A stretch of DNA of 64,000 nucleotides, taken from the NCBI RefSeq assembly GCF_029027405.1, contig NZ_CP093396.1, positions 1,054,001 to 1,118,000 of the forward strand, in the 5' to 3' direction. A program made the position numbers and the translations under genes. The notes beneath the pieces are model-generated. The model did no database searches and was not told where the DNA came from. It saw only the letters and a list, made by a program, of their open reading frames with translations. Each line of letters starts with the position of its first letter. The stretch's first letter is position 1. Shown in pieces: positions 16,872 through 27,013 of the stretch. The DNA comes from Sulfurimonas sp. (lineage in GTDB: Bacteria > Campylobacterota > Campylobacteria > Campylobacterales > Sulfurimonadaceae).

Positions 16872-19497
16872 AGTACACGAAATTGCAAAAGAGCTAGGTA
16901 TAGCTTCTAAAGATGTTCTAAAAAAAGCCACTGATATGGGTCTTGAAGTGAAATCTGCACAAAGTACAGTTACTATGGAACAAGCTGAAGGATTGGCGAA
17001 CTTTATTATGAATGGTGAAGTGCCTTTCGAGCCTACAAAACCTGCTGCAAATGTTAAAAGTGATACTCCTAAAATAGAAGAACCTAGGCAAGAACAAGAA
17101 GAAGTTAAGGTTGATGAAAAACCTGTTAAAGAAATAACTTCTGAAGAAAAAGTTGTTGAGGTAGAAAAAATTTCTCAAGAATCTGGAAAAAAAGAAGTAG
17201 TAGACGAAAAACATGTTGAAGAAAAAGAAACTAAAACAGAAGAAACTAAAACAGATAAAAAAGAAGTTCCTCAGAAGAAAAGCCCTATCAAAATAGTTTC
17301 TCCACTCGCTGGAAAGATTAAGAGATCAGGACTAAAAATAGTAAAGAAAAGAAAACCTAAAGTAGAAGAAAACTATAACTTACCACAAAAAGAAGCAACA
17401 GTTTCATCTTATGGAAAAATGAGTGAAGAAGTTTTAAAAGAGTTAGCTCAAAAGAAGAAAACAAGACAAAATTCAAGTGCAAGTGCTAAAAAGCAAGAGC
17501 AAGGCAGAAGAATGGATATCTTTGGCGGTTCTATGAGTGATGTATCTATGGATATGGATGGTCAAGTCACTCTTCTTGACCTTAACTCAACTGAGCGTGC
17601 GCCATTGCCTGTTGAAGAGCCCAGAAGACCAAGAACTCCTAAACCAGCTGGTAGAAATGCAAATAAAAAACAAGCTCCGCGTGGTAGAAAAGTTCGTAAA
17701 GATAAGCGTAAAAAGTATGCAAAAACTACTCACGAAGAAGAGATTGTTACTCATGTAGAAATTCCTGAAGATATTCGTGTTTATGAATTTGCAGAAGCTT
17801 TGAATCGTCCAATATCAGATATTATTAAAGTTCTTTTTGATCTTGGAATGATGATGACTAAGAATGATTTTCTTGGAAATGATGAGATTGAGATTCTTTC
17901 TGAAGAGTTTGAAGTTGAAGTAACTATTATCGACCCTAAAGATGAATTTACTCAAGACATTGAAGATATAGAAGCAGATCCAGATGCAACTGAGCGTGCT
18001 CCGGTTATTACAATTATGGGACATGTTGACCACGGTAAAACATCACTACTTGATGCAATTCGTGAAGCAAAAGTAACTGATAGCGAAGCTGGTGGAATTA
18101 CGCAGCATATCGGTGCATATACGATTGAGCAAGCTGGAAAAGCGATTACTTTTATAGATACTCCAGGTCATGCTGCCTTTAGCCATATGCGTCAAAAAGG
18201 TACAGATATAACAGATATTATTGTTATTGTTGTTGCTGCTGATGATGGTGTTAAGCCGCAAACTCTTGAGGTTATTAAAATGGCTCAAGAATCAGGTGCT
18301 CCAATAATTGTTGCACTTAATAAAATGGATAAAGAGACAGCACAGCCAGATATGGTTAAAGGTCAGATGGCTGAACATGGTATTAATCCTGTTGATTGGG
18401 GTGGAGATGTTGAGTTTGTTCCAGTTTCTGCAAAATCAGGTCTTGGAATTGATGACTTACTTGAAAATATTCTTACTATGGCTGATATATTAGAGCTAAA
18501 AGCAAATAAAAATACGCTTGCAAAAGCTGCTGTAATTGAGTCTTCTTTAGAAAAAGGTCGTGGTCCAGTTGCTACTGTAATAGTTCAAAACGGTACTCTT
18601 AAAGTTGGAGATTATGTTGTTTGTGGGGCTGCTTATGGTCGTGTTAAAGCAATGATGGATGAGCAAAATAAGCAAATTAAAATTCTTTTACCATCTCATA
18701 CTGCAGTAGTAGCTGGTCTTAATGAAGTTCCAGCTTCTGGTGAAGTTATGACAGTTATGAGTAGTGATAAAGAAGCAAAAGAGTATGCGCTTAAACGCCA
18801 TGAGTATGACAGACATAAAGAACTTTCAATCAGTACTAAGTCTTCACTAGAAGATATGACAGCAATGATTGCAGAAGGCAAACTTAAATCTCTCAAAGTT
18901 GTTCTTAAAACAGATGTTCATGGTACTCTTGAAGCTATTAAATCATCAATTACTGCACTTAGAAACGATGAAGTTAAAGTTAATATTATCTCTTGCGGTG
19001 TTGGTGGAATTACAGAAAGTGATGTTGAACTTGTTAATAACTCTGAGAATTGTGTACTTCTTGGTTTTAATGTGCGTCCTACTGGTTCAGTAAAAGCATC
19101 TGCTAAGCAAAAAGGTGTTGAAATTAAGACATACTCGATAATTTATCAACTAATAGATGATATTACTGGTATGTTAACTGGTATGATGGCACCAAAATAT
19201 ACTGAAGAAAATACAGGTCAAGCTGAAGTTAGAGAAGTGTTTAAAATACCTAAAGGTATAGTTGCAGGATCTGTTGTAGTTGATGGAAGACTTATCCGTG
19301 GTGGTATGGTTCGTGTTATTCGTGAGGGTGTGGTTCATTATGAAGGTGAGCTTACTTCTCTTAAACGCTTTAAAGATGATGTTGAAGAAATCGGTAATGG
19401 ATATGAGTGTGGTGTTGTTATAAGTGGATATGATGATGTTATTCCTGGTGATATCCTTGAAACATTCAAGAAAGTTGAACAAATAGTGTCGTTATAA
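16855..19497 (+). CDS. infB: Translation initiation factor IF-2
   Basis: GTPase that places initiator fMet-tRNA on the 30S subunit. The 880-residue protein starts with an IF2 N-terminal module, followed by a long Lys/Glu-rich linker (about 55-290), then the G domain starting near residue 389 with [22 protein letters not shown] and NKMD, and the C-terminal C1/C2 domains. AAAGGAG at 16838-16844 lies 10 bases ahead of the ATG. Position after ylxR and before rbfA and rimP is the usual ribosome-maturation cluster. Confidence 0.97.
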   Translation: MIEKVKVHEIAKELGIASKDVLKKATDMGLEVKSAQSTVTMEQAEGLANFIMNGEVPFEPTKPAANVKSDTPKIEEPRQEQEEVKVDEKPVKEITSEEKVVEVEKISQESGKKEVVDEKHVEEKETKTEETKTDKKEVPQKKSPIKIVSPLAGKIKRSGLKIVKKRKPKVEENYNLPQKEATVSSYGKMSEEVLKELAQKKKTRQNSSASAKKQEQGRRMDIFGGSMSDVSMDMDGQVTLLDLNSTERAPLPVEEPRRPRTPKPAGRNANKKQAPRGRKVRKDKRKKYAKTTHEEEIVTHVEIPEDIRVYEFAEALNRPISDIIKVLFDLGMMMTKNDFLGNDEIEILSEEFEVEVTIIDPKDEFTQDIEDIEADPDATERAPVITIMGHVDHGKTSLLDAIREAKVTDSEAGGITQHIGAYTIEQAGKAITFIDTPGHAAFSHMRQKGTDITDIIVIVVAADDGVKPQTLEVIKMAQESGAPIIVALNKMDKETAQPDMVKGQMAEHGINPVDWGGDVEFVPVSAKSGLGIDDLLENILTMADILELKANKNTLAKAAVIESSLEKGRGPVATVIVQNGTLKVGDYVVCGAAYGRVKAMMDEQNKQIKILLPSHTAVVAGLNEVPASGEVMTVMSSDKEAKEYALKRHEYDRHKELSISTKSSLEDMTAMIAEGKLKSLKVVLKTDVHGTLEAIKSSITALRNDEVKVNIISCGVGGITESDVELVNNSENCVLLGFNVRPTGSVKASAKQKGVEIKTYSIIYQLIDDITGMLTGMMAPKYTEENTGQAEVREVFKIPKGIVAGSVVVDGRLIRGGMVRVIREGVVHYEGELTSLKRFKDDVEEIGNGYECGVVISGYDDVIPGDILETFKKVEQIVSL

Positions 19498-19509
19498 GGG
19501 AGAGATTCA

Positions 19510-19866
19510 TTGAATAACGAAGCTGAAATAAAAGTAAAAAGAACCCAATCAATTCTATTGGAATTGATTCCAGAAGCATTAGCTCAACTAAATGATAATA
19601 GACTTCATGATTTAGATATAGTAGAAGTGAAATGTTCGCGTGGTAGAAGTGATGCTAAAGTTTATATAAATCCAGTATCATTTAGTGAATCAGATAAAAA
19701 CACTTACCTTAGACAACTTAGAAAAGCTTCTCCAATAGTTGAGAATTTTTGTCTTAAAGATCAAGGTTGGTTTAGATGTCCGAAACTAACATTTGAGTTT
19801 GATAAACAGTTCGCTAAATCACAAAATATAGAAGAATTATTTAAAAAAATTGCAAAGGATACATAA
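19510..19866 (+). CDS. rbfA: Ribosome-binding factor A
   Basis: Late 30S assembly factor. The 118-residue protein contains the KH-like core with QSILLELIPEALAQL, DIVEVKCSRGRSDAKVYINP and LRQLRKASPIVENF. The start is TTG at 19510 with GGGAGA upstream. It follows infB by 12 bases and overlaps rimP by one base. Confidence 0.9.
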   Translation: MNNEAEIKVKRTQSILLELIPEALAQLNDNRLHDLDIVEVKCSRGRSDAKVYINPVSFSESDKNTYLRQLRKASPIVENFCLKDQGWFRCPKLTFEFDKQFAKSQNIEELFKKIAKDT

Positions 19867-20315
19867 TGAGTTTAACGAGTGATATTAACTCATTAGTTGT
19901 TTCAGTAGATTTAGAACTATATGATACTGTAATAGTTAGTGAAAATGATGAAACTATCTATCGTATAAGTGTAATTTCTCAAGAAATTGAAGATGGAAAA
20001 AGAGCAGGAGTTAGTTTAGATACTTGTGTTGAGTTGACACATATGATATCTCCTTTACTTGATGTTACTCCACCTGTTTCAGGTGACTATAGACTTGAAG
20101 TTGGAACTGCGGGAATAGAAAGAAAGCTATCTTCAATTGATAATTTTAAAAAATCTATCGGAGAAAAAGTTTCATTACTTTGTACATCTAAAGAAAAAGT
20201 AAGAGGTGTCTTAACAAAGGTTGAAGGCTCAAAACTTTTTATAGATGCTGATAGTGAAATTAAAACAATAGAATTTAATGATATTTCTAAAGCAAAAACT
20301 TATTTTGAATGGTAG
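19866..20315 (+). CDS. rimP: Ribosome maturation factor RimP
   Basis: 30S maturation factor needed for early assembly steps. The 149-residue protein shows the RimP pattern: an N-terminal alpha/beta domain with SLDTCVELTHMISPLLD, the central YRLEVGTAGIERKLSS segment (equivalent of the family's EVSSPGLDRPL) and a C-terminal Sm-like barrel. Its ATG shares a base with the rbfA stop, and its last 7 bases overlap ribD. Confidence 0.92.
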   Translation: MSLTSDINSLVVSVDLELYDTVIVSENDETIYRISVISQEIEDGKRAGVSLDTCVELTHMISPLLDVTPPVSGDYRLEVGTAGIERKLSSIDNFKKSIGEKVSLLCTSKEKVRGVLTKVEGSKLFIDADSEIKTIEFNDISKAKTYFEW

Positions 20316-21319
20316 TAAATTCTAAGTTTTTTATGAGCCTTGCTCTTAAAGAGGCTTGGAAATATCAAGGTCTAACTTACCCTAATCCTGCGGTAGGTTG
20401 TGTGATTGTAGGAAAGAACAACGAATTATTAGCAGTGAATGCACACCAAAAAGCAGGTTCTCCTCATGCCGAAGTCATGGCACTTAGGGATGCTTATGTC
20501 AAACTAACAAATGATAGTAAAATTTTATCTATCGCTTCATCAAATAATATTCATACTTATATTTTAAATAATCATAACAATTGCTTTAAAGATATATCAT
20601 TATACACAACATTAGAACCATGCTCTCACATAGGAGAAACACCTTCTTGTGCATCTCTTATCTCTGATCTTAGAATAAAAAAAGTATTTGTAGGTTTTAA
20701 TGATTTAAATATAGAAGCATCTTGCGGTAATGATATTTTAAGAAAAAATGGAGTTGAAGTTATTGAATCTTTGCTTGAACGAGAGTGTGAAGAATTAGCA
20801 CATCCTTTTAACAGATGGAATAAAGAAAAATTTGTTTTTTTTAAATGGGCACAAAGACTAGATGGCTCAACAAATGATGGCATAATTAGCTCTAATGCAT
20901 CTAGGAATAATGTTCATGCTATAAGAGATGTATGTGATTTACTTGTTATTGGCGGAAATACTGTTAGACTCGATAGACCAAGTTTAGATGCCAGACTTGT
21001 AAATGGAAAGGCACCAGATATTTTGATAATTTCACGAGAAAAAGATTTTGATGAAACGATACCTTTATTTAATATTGATGGTAGAAAAGTAATAATAGCC
21101 GATAATTTTTCAATATTAAATGAGTACAAAAATATTATGATTGAAGGTAGCTCTAAAATGCTGAAATTAAGTCGTGAGGTTGTTGATTATTATTTATGTT
21201 ATATTGCTCCTACGATGAAAAATAGTAATGGATTTGATAGTATTGAAGAGAAATTTATAATTTTAAATATACGACAAGTTGAGAGAGATATAATAATGTG
21301 GATGAAAAGGGAACTATAA
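20309..21319 (+). CDS. ribD: Bifunctional riboflavin deaminase/reductase
   Basis: Catalyses deamination of the pyrimidine and reduction of the ribosyl side chain in riboflavin synthesis. The N-terminal deaminase has the zinc motif HAEVMAL (about residue 52) and PCSHIGETPSC (about 105-115); the C-terminal reductase includes FFKWAQRLDG, a substrate-binding segment and GGNTVRLDRPSLDARL. The total of 336 residues is slightly short, with the deficit in the reductase part. A Ser/Asn-rich insertion lies between the two zinc motifs. The ATG overlaps the rimP stop. The rest of the riboflavin pathway is not in the window. Confidence 0.92.
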   Translation: MVVNSKFFMSLALKEAWKYQGLTYPNPAVGCVIVGKNNELLAVNAHQKAGSPHAEVMALRDAYVKLTNDSKILSIASSNNIHTYILNNHNNCFKDISLYTTLEPCSHIGETPSCASLISDLRIKKVFVGFNDLNIEASCGNDILRKNGVEVIESLLERECEELAHPFNRWNKEKFVFFKWAQRLDGSTNDGIISSNASRNNVHAIRDVCDLLVIGGNTVRLDRPSLDARLVNGKAPDILIISREKDFDETIPLFNIDGRKVIIADNFSILNEYKNIMIEGSSKMLKLSREVVDYYLCYIAPTMKNSNGFDSIEEKFIILNIRQVERDIIMWMKREL

Positions 21320-21322
21320 ATT

Positions 21323-22042
21323 ATGCAAAAAGAAGATAAACAAAAAAAAATAGTATCAATGTTTGATGATATCGCTCCAACTTACGATACAGCAAATCGT
21401 GTAATGAGCATGGGTGTTGATAAATCTTGGAGAAGAAAAGCTTGTGATTTAGCATACGAATTTTATGCAAAAGATTCACTAGATAAAATTGTAGATATCG
21501 CTTGTGGAACAGGTGATATGATGGATTTTTGGAGAAGTAGAGCAGAGGTAAATGGCATCGCAATTGGTGAGATTTTTGGAGTCGACCCTTCTATTGGTAT
21601 GGTTGATGTAGCAAAAGAAAAATATCCAAAATTTAATTATCATATATCACAAGCTACACAAATTCCACTCGAAGATGCAAGTGCAGATATTTTAAGCATT
21701 ACTTATGGAATCAGAAATGTTGTTGAGAGAGAGGAAGCTTTAGTTGAATTTAATAGAGTTTTGAAAAAAGATGGACTTGTAGTTATTTTAGAATTTATGA
21801 AAAATGAAAATCCTTCAACACTTGGGAAAATACGAAATTTTTATATGAATAAAATTTTACCAAAAGTTGGGGGAGCAATAAGTAAAAATTTAGAAGCTTA
21901 CGAGTATCTACCAAACTCAATAGAAGATTTTTCTACAGTGAAAAATATGCAAAATGAACTAGAAAATGCAGGTTTTGAGATGCTTTATACAAAAAGTTTT
22001 TCTATGGATATTTCAACTCTTCTTATAGCAAGAAAAAAATAG
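21323..22042 (+). CDS. ubiE: Demethylmenaquinone methyltransferase
   Basis: SAM-dependent methyltransferase (UbiE/MenG) for the last step of menaquinone synthesis. The 239-residue protein begins with the family KIVSMFDDIAPTYDTANRVM segment, has the SAM-binding DIACGTGDM motif (about 58-66), and SITYGIRNV. The futalosine-pathway gene mqnX at 24731 fits menaquinone as the quinone of this organism. A run of nine A at 21342-21350 near the start of the gene could be slippage-prone. The start is 3 bases after the ribD stop. Confidence 0.94.
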   Translation: MQKEDKQKKIVSMFDDIAPTYDTANRVMSMGVDKSWRRKACDLAYEFYAKDSLDKIVDIACGTGDMMDFWRSRAEVNGIAIGEIFGVDPSIGMVDVAKEKYPKFNYHISQATQIPLEDASADILSITYGIRNVVEREEALVEFNRVLKKDGLVVILEFMKNENPSTLGKIRNFYMNKILPKVGGAISKNLEAYEYLPNSIEDFSTVKNMQNELENAGFEMLYTKSFSMDISTLLIARKK

Positions 22043-22046
22043 GACA

Positions 22047-23258
22047 ATGTATCCAAGTTTAAGTGCTCAGGGAACATATACTCTTAGTGTATCATCTTTA
22101 AATGAGCAAATAAAAGCACTTTTAGAGAGTAGTTTCACTCGTGTTTTAGTTGAAGGTGAACTATCTCGTATAACATTTCACAGCAGTGGACATATATATT
22201 TTACAGTAAAAGATGCTTCATCATCTTTGAGTGGAGTGATGTTTAGAGGTAATGCTTCTAAGCTAAAGTTCAACTTAGAAGAAGGCATGAAAGTAATTCT
22301 TGATGGAGCAATTACACTTTATAAACCTAGAGGAACATATCAGATAAACTGTTTTGATATACAACCTTCTGGTAAGGGTACATTAGCTTTAGCATATGAA
22401 CAGTTAAAAGAAAAACTTTTTGAAAAAGGCTATTTTGAATCAAGTATAAAAAAGCAAATTCCTAAGTTTCCTTCAAAAATAGCTCTCATAACTTCAGCAT
22501 CTGGAGCAGCACTTCAAGATATGCTTAAAGTAGCAAAGGGTAGATATAGAGCTTTGCAGATAGATATTTATGATGTTTTAGTTCAAGGAGATGCTGCTCC
22601 ACAAGCGATAGTAAAGGCTATACAAATTGCAGATTTAAAAACTTATGATTTCATGGTTGTAGGTCGAGGTGGAGGCAGTTTAGAAGATTTATGGGCGTTT
22701 AATGAAGAAGAAGTTGCAGATGCTATTTTTAAAGCAACTACTCCTATCGTATCAGCAGTTGGTCATGAAATTGATTACCTTATAAGTGATGAAGTTGCAG
22801 ATTTAAGAGCGCCAACTCCAAGTGCAGCAATGCAAATGTGTTTGCCTGACACAAATGAACTACTATTAAATTTAGACTCCATCTCATCTCAATTTTCACA
22901 AGTTATTTCTCAAAAACTAGTTAATTCTAAATCAGAAATTCTACATTTAACTGAGTTGTATGCAGGACATTCTATAGAGAAAAAACTAGAGCATAAAATG
23001 CAAGAAATAAAAGTATTAAAAGATTCTTTTTTTCATGCTATTGACATGAGAGTAAATATTGCTCAAAATCAATTAAAGAGTTTTAAAAGTATGCTAGAAT
23101 CAAATCATCCAAAATTAAAAAATAAAAAAGGTTTTGCACAAATATCAAAAAATTCACAAGTAATTGACATAGCTATGCTTGAACTTGGAGATAATTTTGA
23201 AGTTCAAAGTGATGAAATATTCTTAAGTGCAAAAGTAATTAAAAAGGAAAAAATATGA
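22047..23258 (+). CDS. xseA: Exodeoxyribonuclease VII large subunit
   Basis: Catalytic subunit of ExoVII, which degrades single-stranded DNA in both directions. The 403-residue protein has the N-terminal OB-fold (about 10-105), then the catalytic domain with IALITSASGAALQDM, VVGRGGGSLEDLWAFN and AVGHEIDYLISDEVADLRAPTP (quoted in part), followed by a helical region. The small subunit gene xseB is not adjacent. Its last codons overlap the FmdE-like gene by 4 bases. Confidence 0.94.
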   Translation: MYPSLSAQGTYTLSVSSLNEQIKALLESSFTRVLVEGELSRITFHSSGHIYFTVKDASSSLSGVMFRGNASKLKFNLEEGMKVILDGAITLYKPRGTYQINCFDIQPSGKGTLALAYEQLKEKLFEKGYFESSIKKQIPKFPSKIALITSASGAALQDMLKVAKGRYRALQIDIYDVLVQGDAAPQAIVKAIQIADLKTYDFMVVGRGGGSLEDLWAFNEEEVADAIFKATTPIVSAVGHEIDYLISDEVADLRAPTPSAAMQMCLPDTNELLLNLDSISSQFSQVISQKLVNSKSEILHLTELYAGHSIEKKLEHKMQEIKVLKDSFFHAIDMRVNIAQNQLKSFKSMLESNHPKLKNKKGFAQISKNSQVIDIAMLELGDNFEVQSDEIFLSAKVIKKEKI

Positions 23259-23854
23259 GTTATCCAAAGTTTTATGATGAAGTACAAACTATAAAAGTAA
23301 AAGATCCATTATCAGCAGTCTTAGGTGCATTTTCAGGTGGAGAATATGAATTTAATTATATAGATGCTGTTAAATTAGCAGGACATAGTTGCCCAACTGT
23401 TGCAGGAGCATATCTTATTACTGCTGAAGCATTAAAAGCTCTTTATGGAGAAGAAACAGTTATCCGCGGAAATATCAAAGTAGAATTTAAAGAAAATTTA
23501 AAAGACGGTGTTGCTGGGGTTATTGGTAATGTTGTTTCTCAAATCACAGGTTCAACTGATAAAAGTGGTTTTAAAGGACTAGCAGGAAAATTTGCAAGAC
23601 ACTCTTTAATGGACTTCAATTCTAATATTAACTCTAGTGCTAGATTTACAAGAGTAGATAATGGTAAAAGTGTAGATGTTTCTTATGACCCATCTTCAGT
23701 TATGCCTAGCCCATCAATGCAACCTTTGATGCAAAAAATGATGTCAGGAAATGCTGAGCCTTCAGAAATGAAAGAGTTTGGAGAGTTATGGCAAGATAGA
23801 GTTGAAAGAATTTTTCAAAATAGTAACAATGTTATAAAAATAGTAGAGTTATAA
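23255..23854 (+). CDS. FmdE-like uncharacterised protein
   Basis: A 199-residue protein with a DAVKLAGHSCPTVAGAYL segment (about residues 38-55) resembling the GH-x-CPG metal-binding core of the FmdE family (named for formylmethanofuran dehydrogenase subunit E), followed by the mixed beta region typical of that fold. The C-terminal zinc ribbon of some FmdE proteins is absent. It is the last gene of the flhB run, overlaps xseA by 4 bases and ends in a hairpin terminator. No methanofuran pathway is expected here; function is unknown, and a metal-dependent or molybdopterin-related role would be speculation. Confidence 0.5.
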   Translation: MSYPKFYDEVQTIKVKDPLSAVLGAFSGGEYEFNYIDAVKLAGHSCPTVAGAYLITAEALKALYGEETVIRGNIKVEFKENLKDGVAGVIGNVVSQITGSTDKSGFKGLAGKFARHSLMDFNSNINSSARFTRVDNGKSVDVSYDPSSVMPSPSMQPLMQKMMSGNAEPSEMKEFGELWQDRVERIFQNSNNVIKIVEL

Positions 23855-23868
23855 TTCTCTACTATTTT
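23837..23868. terminator. Bidirectional hairpin terminator
   Basis: Perfect 12-bp inverted repeat (AAAATAGTAGAG with CTCTACTATTTT) with an 8-base loop between two convergent genes. Both arms give a T-run when read outwards, so it can end transcription in both directions. It includes the last codons of both neighbours. Confidence 0.85.
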
Positions 23869-24731
23869 AAGACTAAGTTTGGAAAGTAAGTGTGAAGTGT
23901 AACTGCTGTCTGAGCAGATAACTTTTTCATAATTTTATCAAACTTATCTTCTTTATTCCAAACTGGATTTACTACACCACTTAAGTTAACAAGTTTTATT
24001 TTTGCATCATACTTCACACCTAGTGAATCAATTAAACCTACACCTTTTGCTTGTGAAGCAGTGAAAATATGTGCATTTGCAAACTGTTCTCTTTTCTTAA
24101 TATCAAGACCTCTAGCATCTGCTACATCTTTTGTAAACATGTCGTAAGTTCCTTGAATAACTTTGTTTAACTCATTTACTTCATAAGGTTTCCACTCTCT
24201 ATTTGGTGTCCCTATTTGTTTATATTTTCCAGCTTGAACACTTTGAGATGATATACCTATTTTTCTCATAAGCTCACTTACATCTGCGCCTTGCATAATA
24301 ACACCGATGCTACCAACCATAGCACCAGGATTCACTATTATTTCATCAGCCCAGATGCTAGCATAGTAGCTTCCACTCGCAATGGTTCCAGCGGCATAAA
24401 CTACAACAGGTTTTTTGCTTTTGAGTCTTTTTATTGCGTATGCAATTTCAATAGATGGAGCAACTGCACCACCAGGGGAATCTACTACAAGTAAAACACC
24501 TTTTACATCTTGGTTTGTTGTAGCTTTATCAATTTGCTCTAGTATTTCTGAAACTTCCATAATTGGGCCAATCAAATTTATTTGAACCAGATTATTTGGT
24601 GTGAAATCTTTATCACTAGATGGAGCAAAAATCAAGAATAGTATAAGTATAAATATCATCGCTTTAAAATGATTCTGAATAAAACTCATAGTAGTTGTGA
24701 TAGGTGAAAATAATTTTTTAATAAATTGCAT
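23862..24731 (-). CDS. sppA: Signal peptide peptidase SppA, short form
   Basis: S49-family membrane serine peptidase that degrades leftover signal peptides. The 289-residue protein is the single-domain form, with one membrane segment (about 22-38), VVDSPGGAV, the catalytic Ser119 in AGTIASGSYYAS and the Lys of QAGKYKQIGTP (about 169-171) as general base. It overlaps mqnX by one base on the same strand, so the pair forms an operon; the same pairing occurs in Campylobacter as I remember it. Confidence 0.92.
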   Translation of the reverse strand: MQFIKKLFSPITTTMSFIQNHFKAMIFILILFLIFAPSSDKDFTPNNLVQINLIGPIMEVSEILEQIDKATTNQDVKGVLLVVDSPGGAVAPSIEIAYAIKRLKSKKPVVVYAAGTIASGSYYASIWADEIIVNPGAMVGSIGVIMQGADVSELMRKIGISSQSVQAGKYKQIGTPNREWKPYEVNELNKVIQGTYDMFTKDVADARGLDIKKREQFANAHIFTASQAKGVGLIDSLGVKYDAKIKLVNLSGVVNPVWNKEDKFDKIMKKLSAQTAVTLHTYFPNLVLK

Positions 24732-25951
24732 TAGTTTCCTTTTTCTAATTTTCCGTTTATATAAACTTTAGAGATATTATATCTATGAAGTATTAAATGA
24801 ACGGCTAACTCATCTGTTGGTTCGTTATCTAAATCAAGTATAAGCATGTCTGCATTTTTACCTTCTGCTATCTCTCCAGTATTTAATTCAAGGGCATTAG
24901 CCGCATTAATTGTTACAGAGTCTATGAGTGCTTTAGCAAACTCTAAAAGAGGAGCATCGCTGTGCATAAAAAGAGAAATTTTCATTTCTTCAAAGAGGTC
25001 AAGTTTATAATTTGAGCTTAATCCATCTGTCGCGAGAATCCATTTGATATTTTTATCATTTAATTCTTTTATATTTAATGTGCCATTGCCTAAAAGTCTA
25101 TTGGAAATTGGACAGTGAATTATTGTATGTCCACTTGAGGCAATAGTTTCCAATTCTTCTTCATTTGCTTTTACTACATGAGTTAAAAGAGTATTTTTAG
25201 AGTTAAAATACTCTAAGAATTCTTTTGAATCACTTACTGAATTATGCTGATTTAGTAGTTCTTGAAAAAATCTTTTAAAGTCTCCACCATTCTCATCTAG
25301 CCAATCTCTTTCAGCTTGACTTTCCATGAAATGAGCAGTTAATTTTAGATTTTCTTTTTGTGCAATTTTGAGAGCTTTTTTGATTAAGATAGGATGAACT
25401 GAATATGGAGAATGAATGGCAACTCCAGCATAAAAATTATTTTTTTTAATAGCTTTAGATGCATCAAGCCGAGTACGGAAATCTGTGAAAAGGGCATCTG
25501 CCATATTTGCTTGGGAACCAATGAGTTCATTAAAAAAGACAATATTTTGTTTCGCTTCGGCACAACTTTGTAAGTCCATACCATACGAGCTAACAGCCCC
25601 AAATGTAGTTATTCCAGACTCTAGCATTGAGTTGATTGCTTTACTCATACACTTTGTATCACAATTATTGACAAGCTCTTCCCTATTTTCAATTACACTA
25701 TATAGCCAAGTCATGAAATCACCATATTTAAGGTTGGTTTTGTTCGCACTAAACTCCAAATGCACATGAGCGTTAATTAGTCCTGGCATTAAAAGTGAGT
25801 TCTTTTTTAGAGTAGTTATTTTTGCATCTGGGTAATCATTTTTCAACTCTTGTAAAGAAGCAATTTTTTGTACAGTTTTATCAAAAGCAACAGATTTGTT
25901 ACTAAGTAAAGTCTTGGGTGTTAGAATGTAGTTTGGGGTTATAATTTGCAT
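24731..25951 (-). CDS. mqnX: Aminofutalosine deaminase family amidohydrolase
   Basis: Metal-dependent amidohydrolase of 406 residues, likely deaminating aminodeoxyfutalosine in the futalosine route to menaquinone. Metal-site residues are visible in NAHVHLEF (HxH, about 61-63), TAHFMESQAERDW (His) and LATDGLSSN (Asp). The neighbourhood (sppA downstream, divergent aroQ-folK-flhF) is the one in which the Campylobacter enzyme lies. Related cytosine or guanine deaminases share the fold, so the exact substrate rests on context and on the presence of ubiE/menG in the window. Confidence 0.8.
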   Translation of the reverse strand: MQIITPNYILTPKTLLSNKSVAFDKTVQKIASLQELKNDYPDAKITTLKKNSLLMPGLINAHVHLEFSANKTNLKYGDFMTWLYSVIENREELVNNCDTKCMSKAINSMLESGITTFGAVSSYGMDLQSCAEAKQNIVFFNELIGSQANMADALFTDFRTRLDASKAIKKNNFYAGVAIHSPYSVHPILIKKALKIAQKENLKLTAHFMESQAERDWLDENGGDFKRFFQELLNQHNSVSDSKEFLEYFNSKNTLLTHVVKANEEELETIASSGHTIIHCPISNRLLGNGTLNIKELNDKNIKWILATDGLSSNYKLDLFEEMKISLFMHSDAPLLEFAKALIDSVTINAANALELNTGEIAEGKNADMLILDLDNEPTDELAVHLILHRYNISKVYINGKLEKGN

Positions 25952-26036
25952 ATTATTATCTTTTGTTTGAAATTTAAAATAGATTATGCTATTTTTAGAT
26001 AAAATAACTCCTTAAAAGAATTAAAAAAGGTAATCA

Positions 26037-26519
26037 ATGAAAATAGCTGTTATACAAGGTCCAAACCTAAATATGTTAGGTGTTCGTGAACAACAAATTT
26101 ATGGTCCAATGAAATTGGAACAAATTCATGCACAAATGAAAGATTTTGCAGGTCAAAATAAGTTAGAAGTAGAATTTTTTCAGAGTAATTTAGAAGGTGA
26201 AATAGTAGATAAAATTCAAGAATGTTATGGTGAAGTTGATGGTATAATTATTAATGCTGCTGCATATACGCATACATCTATTGCAATAAGAGATGCTATT
26301 TCTGCTGTTGGAATTCCAGCGATTGAAGTGCATATTAGTAATATTCATCGTCGTGAAGATTTTAGAAAAGAAAACATGATAGCACCAGTATGTACTTCTT
26401 CTATTGTCGGTTTTGGTCCTTTTGGTTATCACCTAGCAATGATGGGAATGTTACAAATTATGAATGAGATGAAAGCCGCACAAGAGATGCAAACTCAAAC
26501 AACACAAGCTGTAGAGTAA
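26037..26519 (+). CDS. aroQ: 3-dehydroquinate dehydratase, type II
   Basis: Third step of the shikimate pathway. The 160-residue protein has the type II signature [18 protein letters not shown] with the catalytic Tyr, [30 protein letters not shown] and the [10 protein letters not shown] segment. AAAAAGG lies ahead of the ATG. It starts a co-directional series running through the flagellar genes and is divergent from mqnX; the 85-base gap between them must hold both promoters. The C-terminus is slightly extended with a Gln/Thr-rich tail. Confidence 0.95.
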   Translation: MKIAVIQGPNLNMLGVREQQIYGPMKLEQIHAQMKDFAGQNKLEVEFFQSNLEGEIVDKIQECYGEVDGIIINAAAYTHTSIAIRDAISAVGIPAIEVHISNIHRREDFRKENMIAPVCTSSIVGFGPFGYHLAMMGMLQIMNEMKAAQEMQTQTTQAVE

Positions 26520-26527
26520 GAATATAT

Positions 26528-27013
26528 ATGGAAATCAAGCGTAGGTTAACAAAGAGTTTAATTACCCTCAATTGCCTACACTTTCCATATAAAAGTGAAA
26601 AAAAAAGTTCTCACAGATACCGAGTAACTGTTGGAATAGGTGGTAATGTTGGAGATGTAAAACGAAGATTTGAACATCTTTTTATTTATTTTAAAAAAGA
26701 TAAAAGAGTAGAACTTTTGCAAACATCATTGATTTTAAAAAATCCTCCATTTGGCTATGTGAATCAAGATTATTTTTTTAATTCAATAATAGTATTGCAA
26801 GTTAGTATGCAACCATTGGTATTTTTAAGATATTTACACACTATAGAGAAAAAATTTGCTCGCAAAAGAAGTTTTGCAAATGCTCCAAGGACTTTAGATT
26901 TGGATATTATATTTTTTGATGATAGAGTTATAAAAACTCACAGGCTAGTTATTCCCCATACTCAGTGGTCAAAAAGAGATAGTGTAGTCATTCCTTTAGA
27001 AGGTCTAAAATGA
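26528..27013 (+). CDS. folK: 2-amino-4-hydroxy-6-hydroxymethyl-dihydropteridine pyrophosphokinase
   Basis: Folate enzyme that pyrophosphorylates the pterin produced by FolB (gene at 8208). The 161-residue protein has VGIGGNVGDVKRRF, NPPFGYVNQDYFFN and RTLDLDIIFFDD with the two Asp that bind magnesium, then LVIPHTQWSKRDSVVIPL. A basic N-terminal extension of about 30 residues before the core is a feature of this protein. It overlaps flhF by 4 bases, tying folate synthesis to flagellar genes in one transcript. Confidence 0.92.
   Translation: MEIKRRLTKSLITLNCLHFPYKSEKKSSHRYRVTVGIGGNVGDVKRRFEHLFIYFKKDKRVELLQTSLILKNPPFGYVNQDYFFNSIIVLQVSMQPLVFLRYLHTIEKKFARKRSFANAPRTLDLDIIFFDDRVIKTHRLVIPHTQWSKRDSVVIPLEGLK

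Noticed and set aside
15057..19482. Several minus-strand frames of 60-100 residues opposite lpxC and infB
   Set aside because: They are shadows of strongly supported plus-strand genes, with low-complexity or Asn/Phe/Ser-rich sequence and no start signals.
21342..21350. A9 tract at the start of ubiE as a phase-variation switch
   Set aside because: The gene is in frame and essential-looking, and A-runs of this length are common by chance in such AT-rich DNA; worth only a mention.
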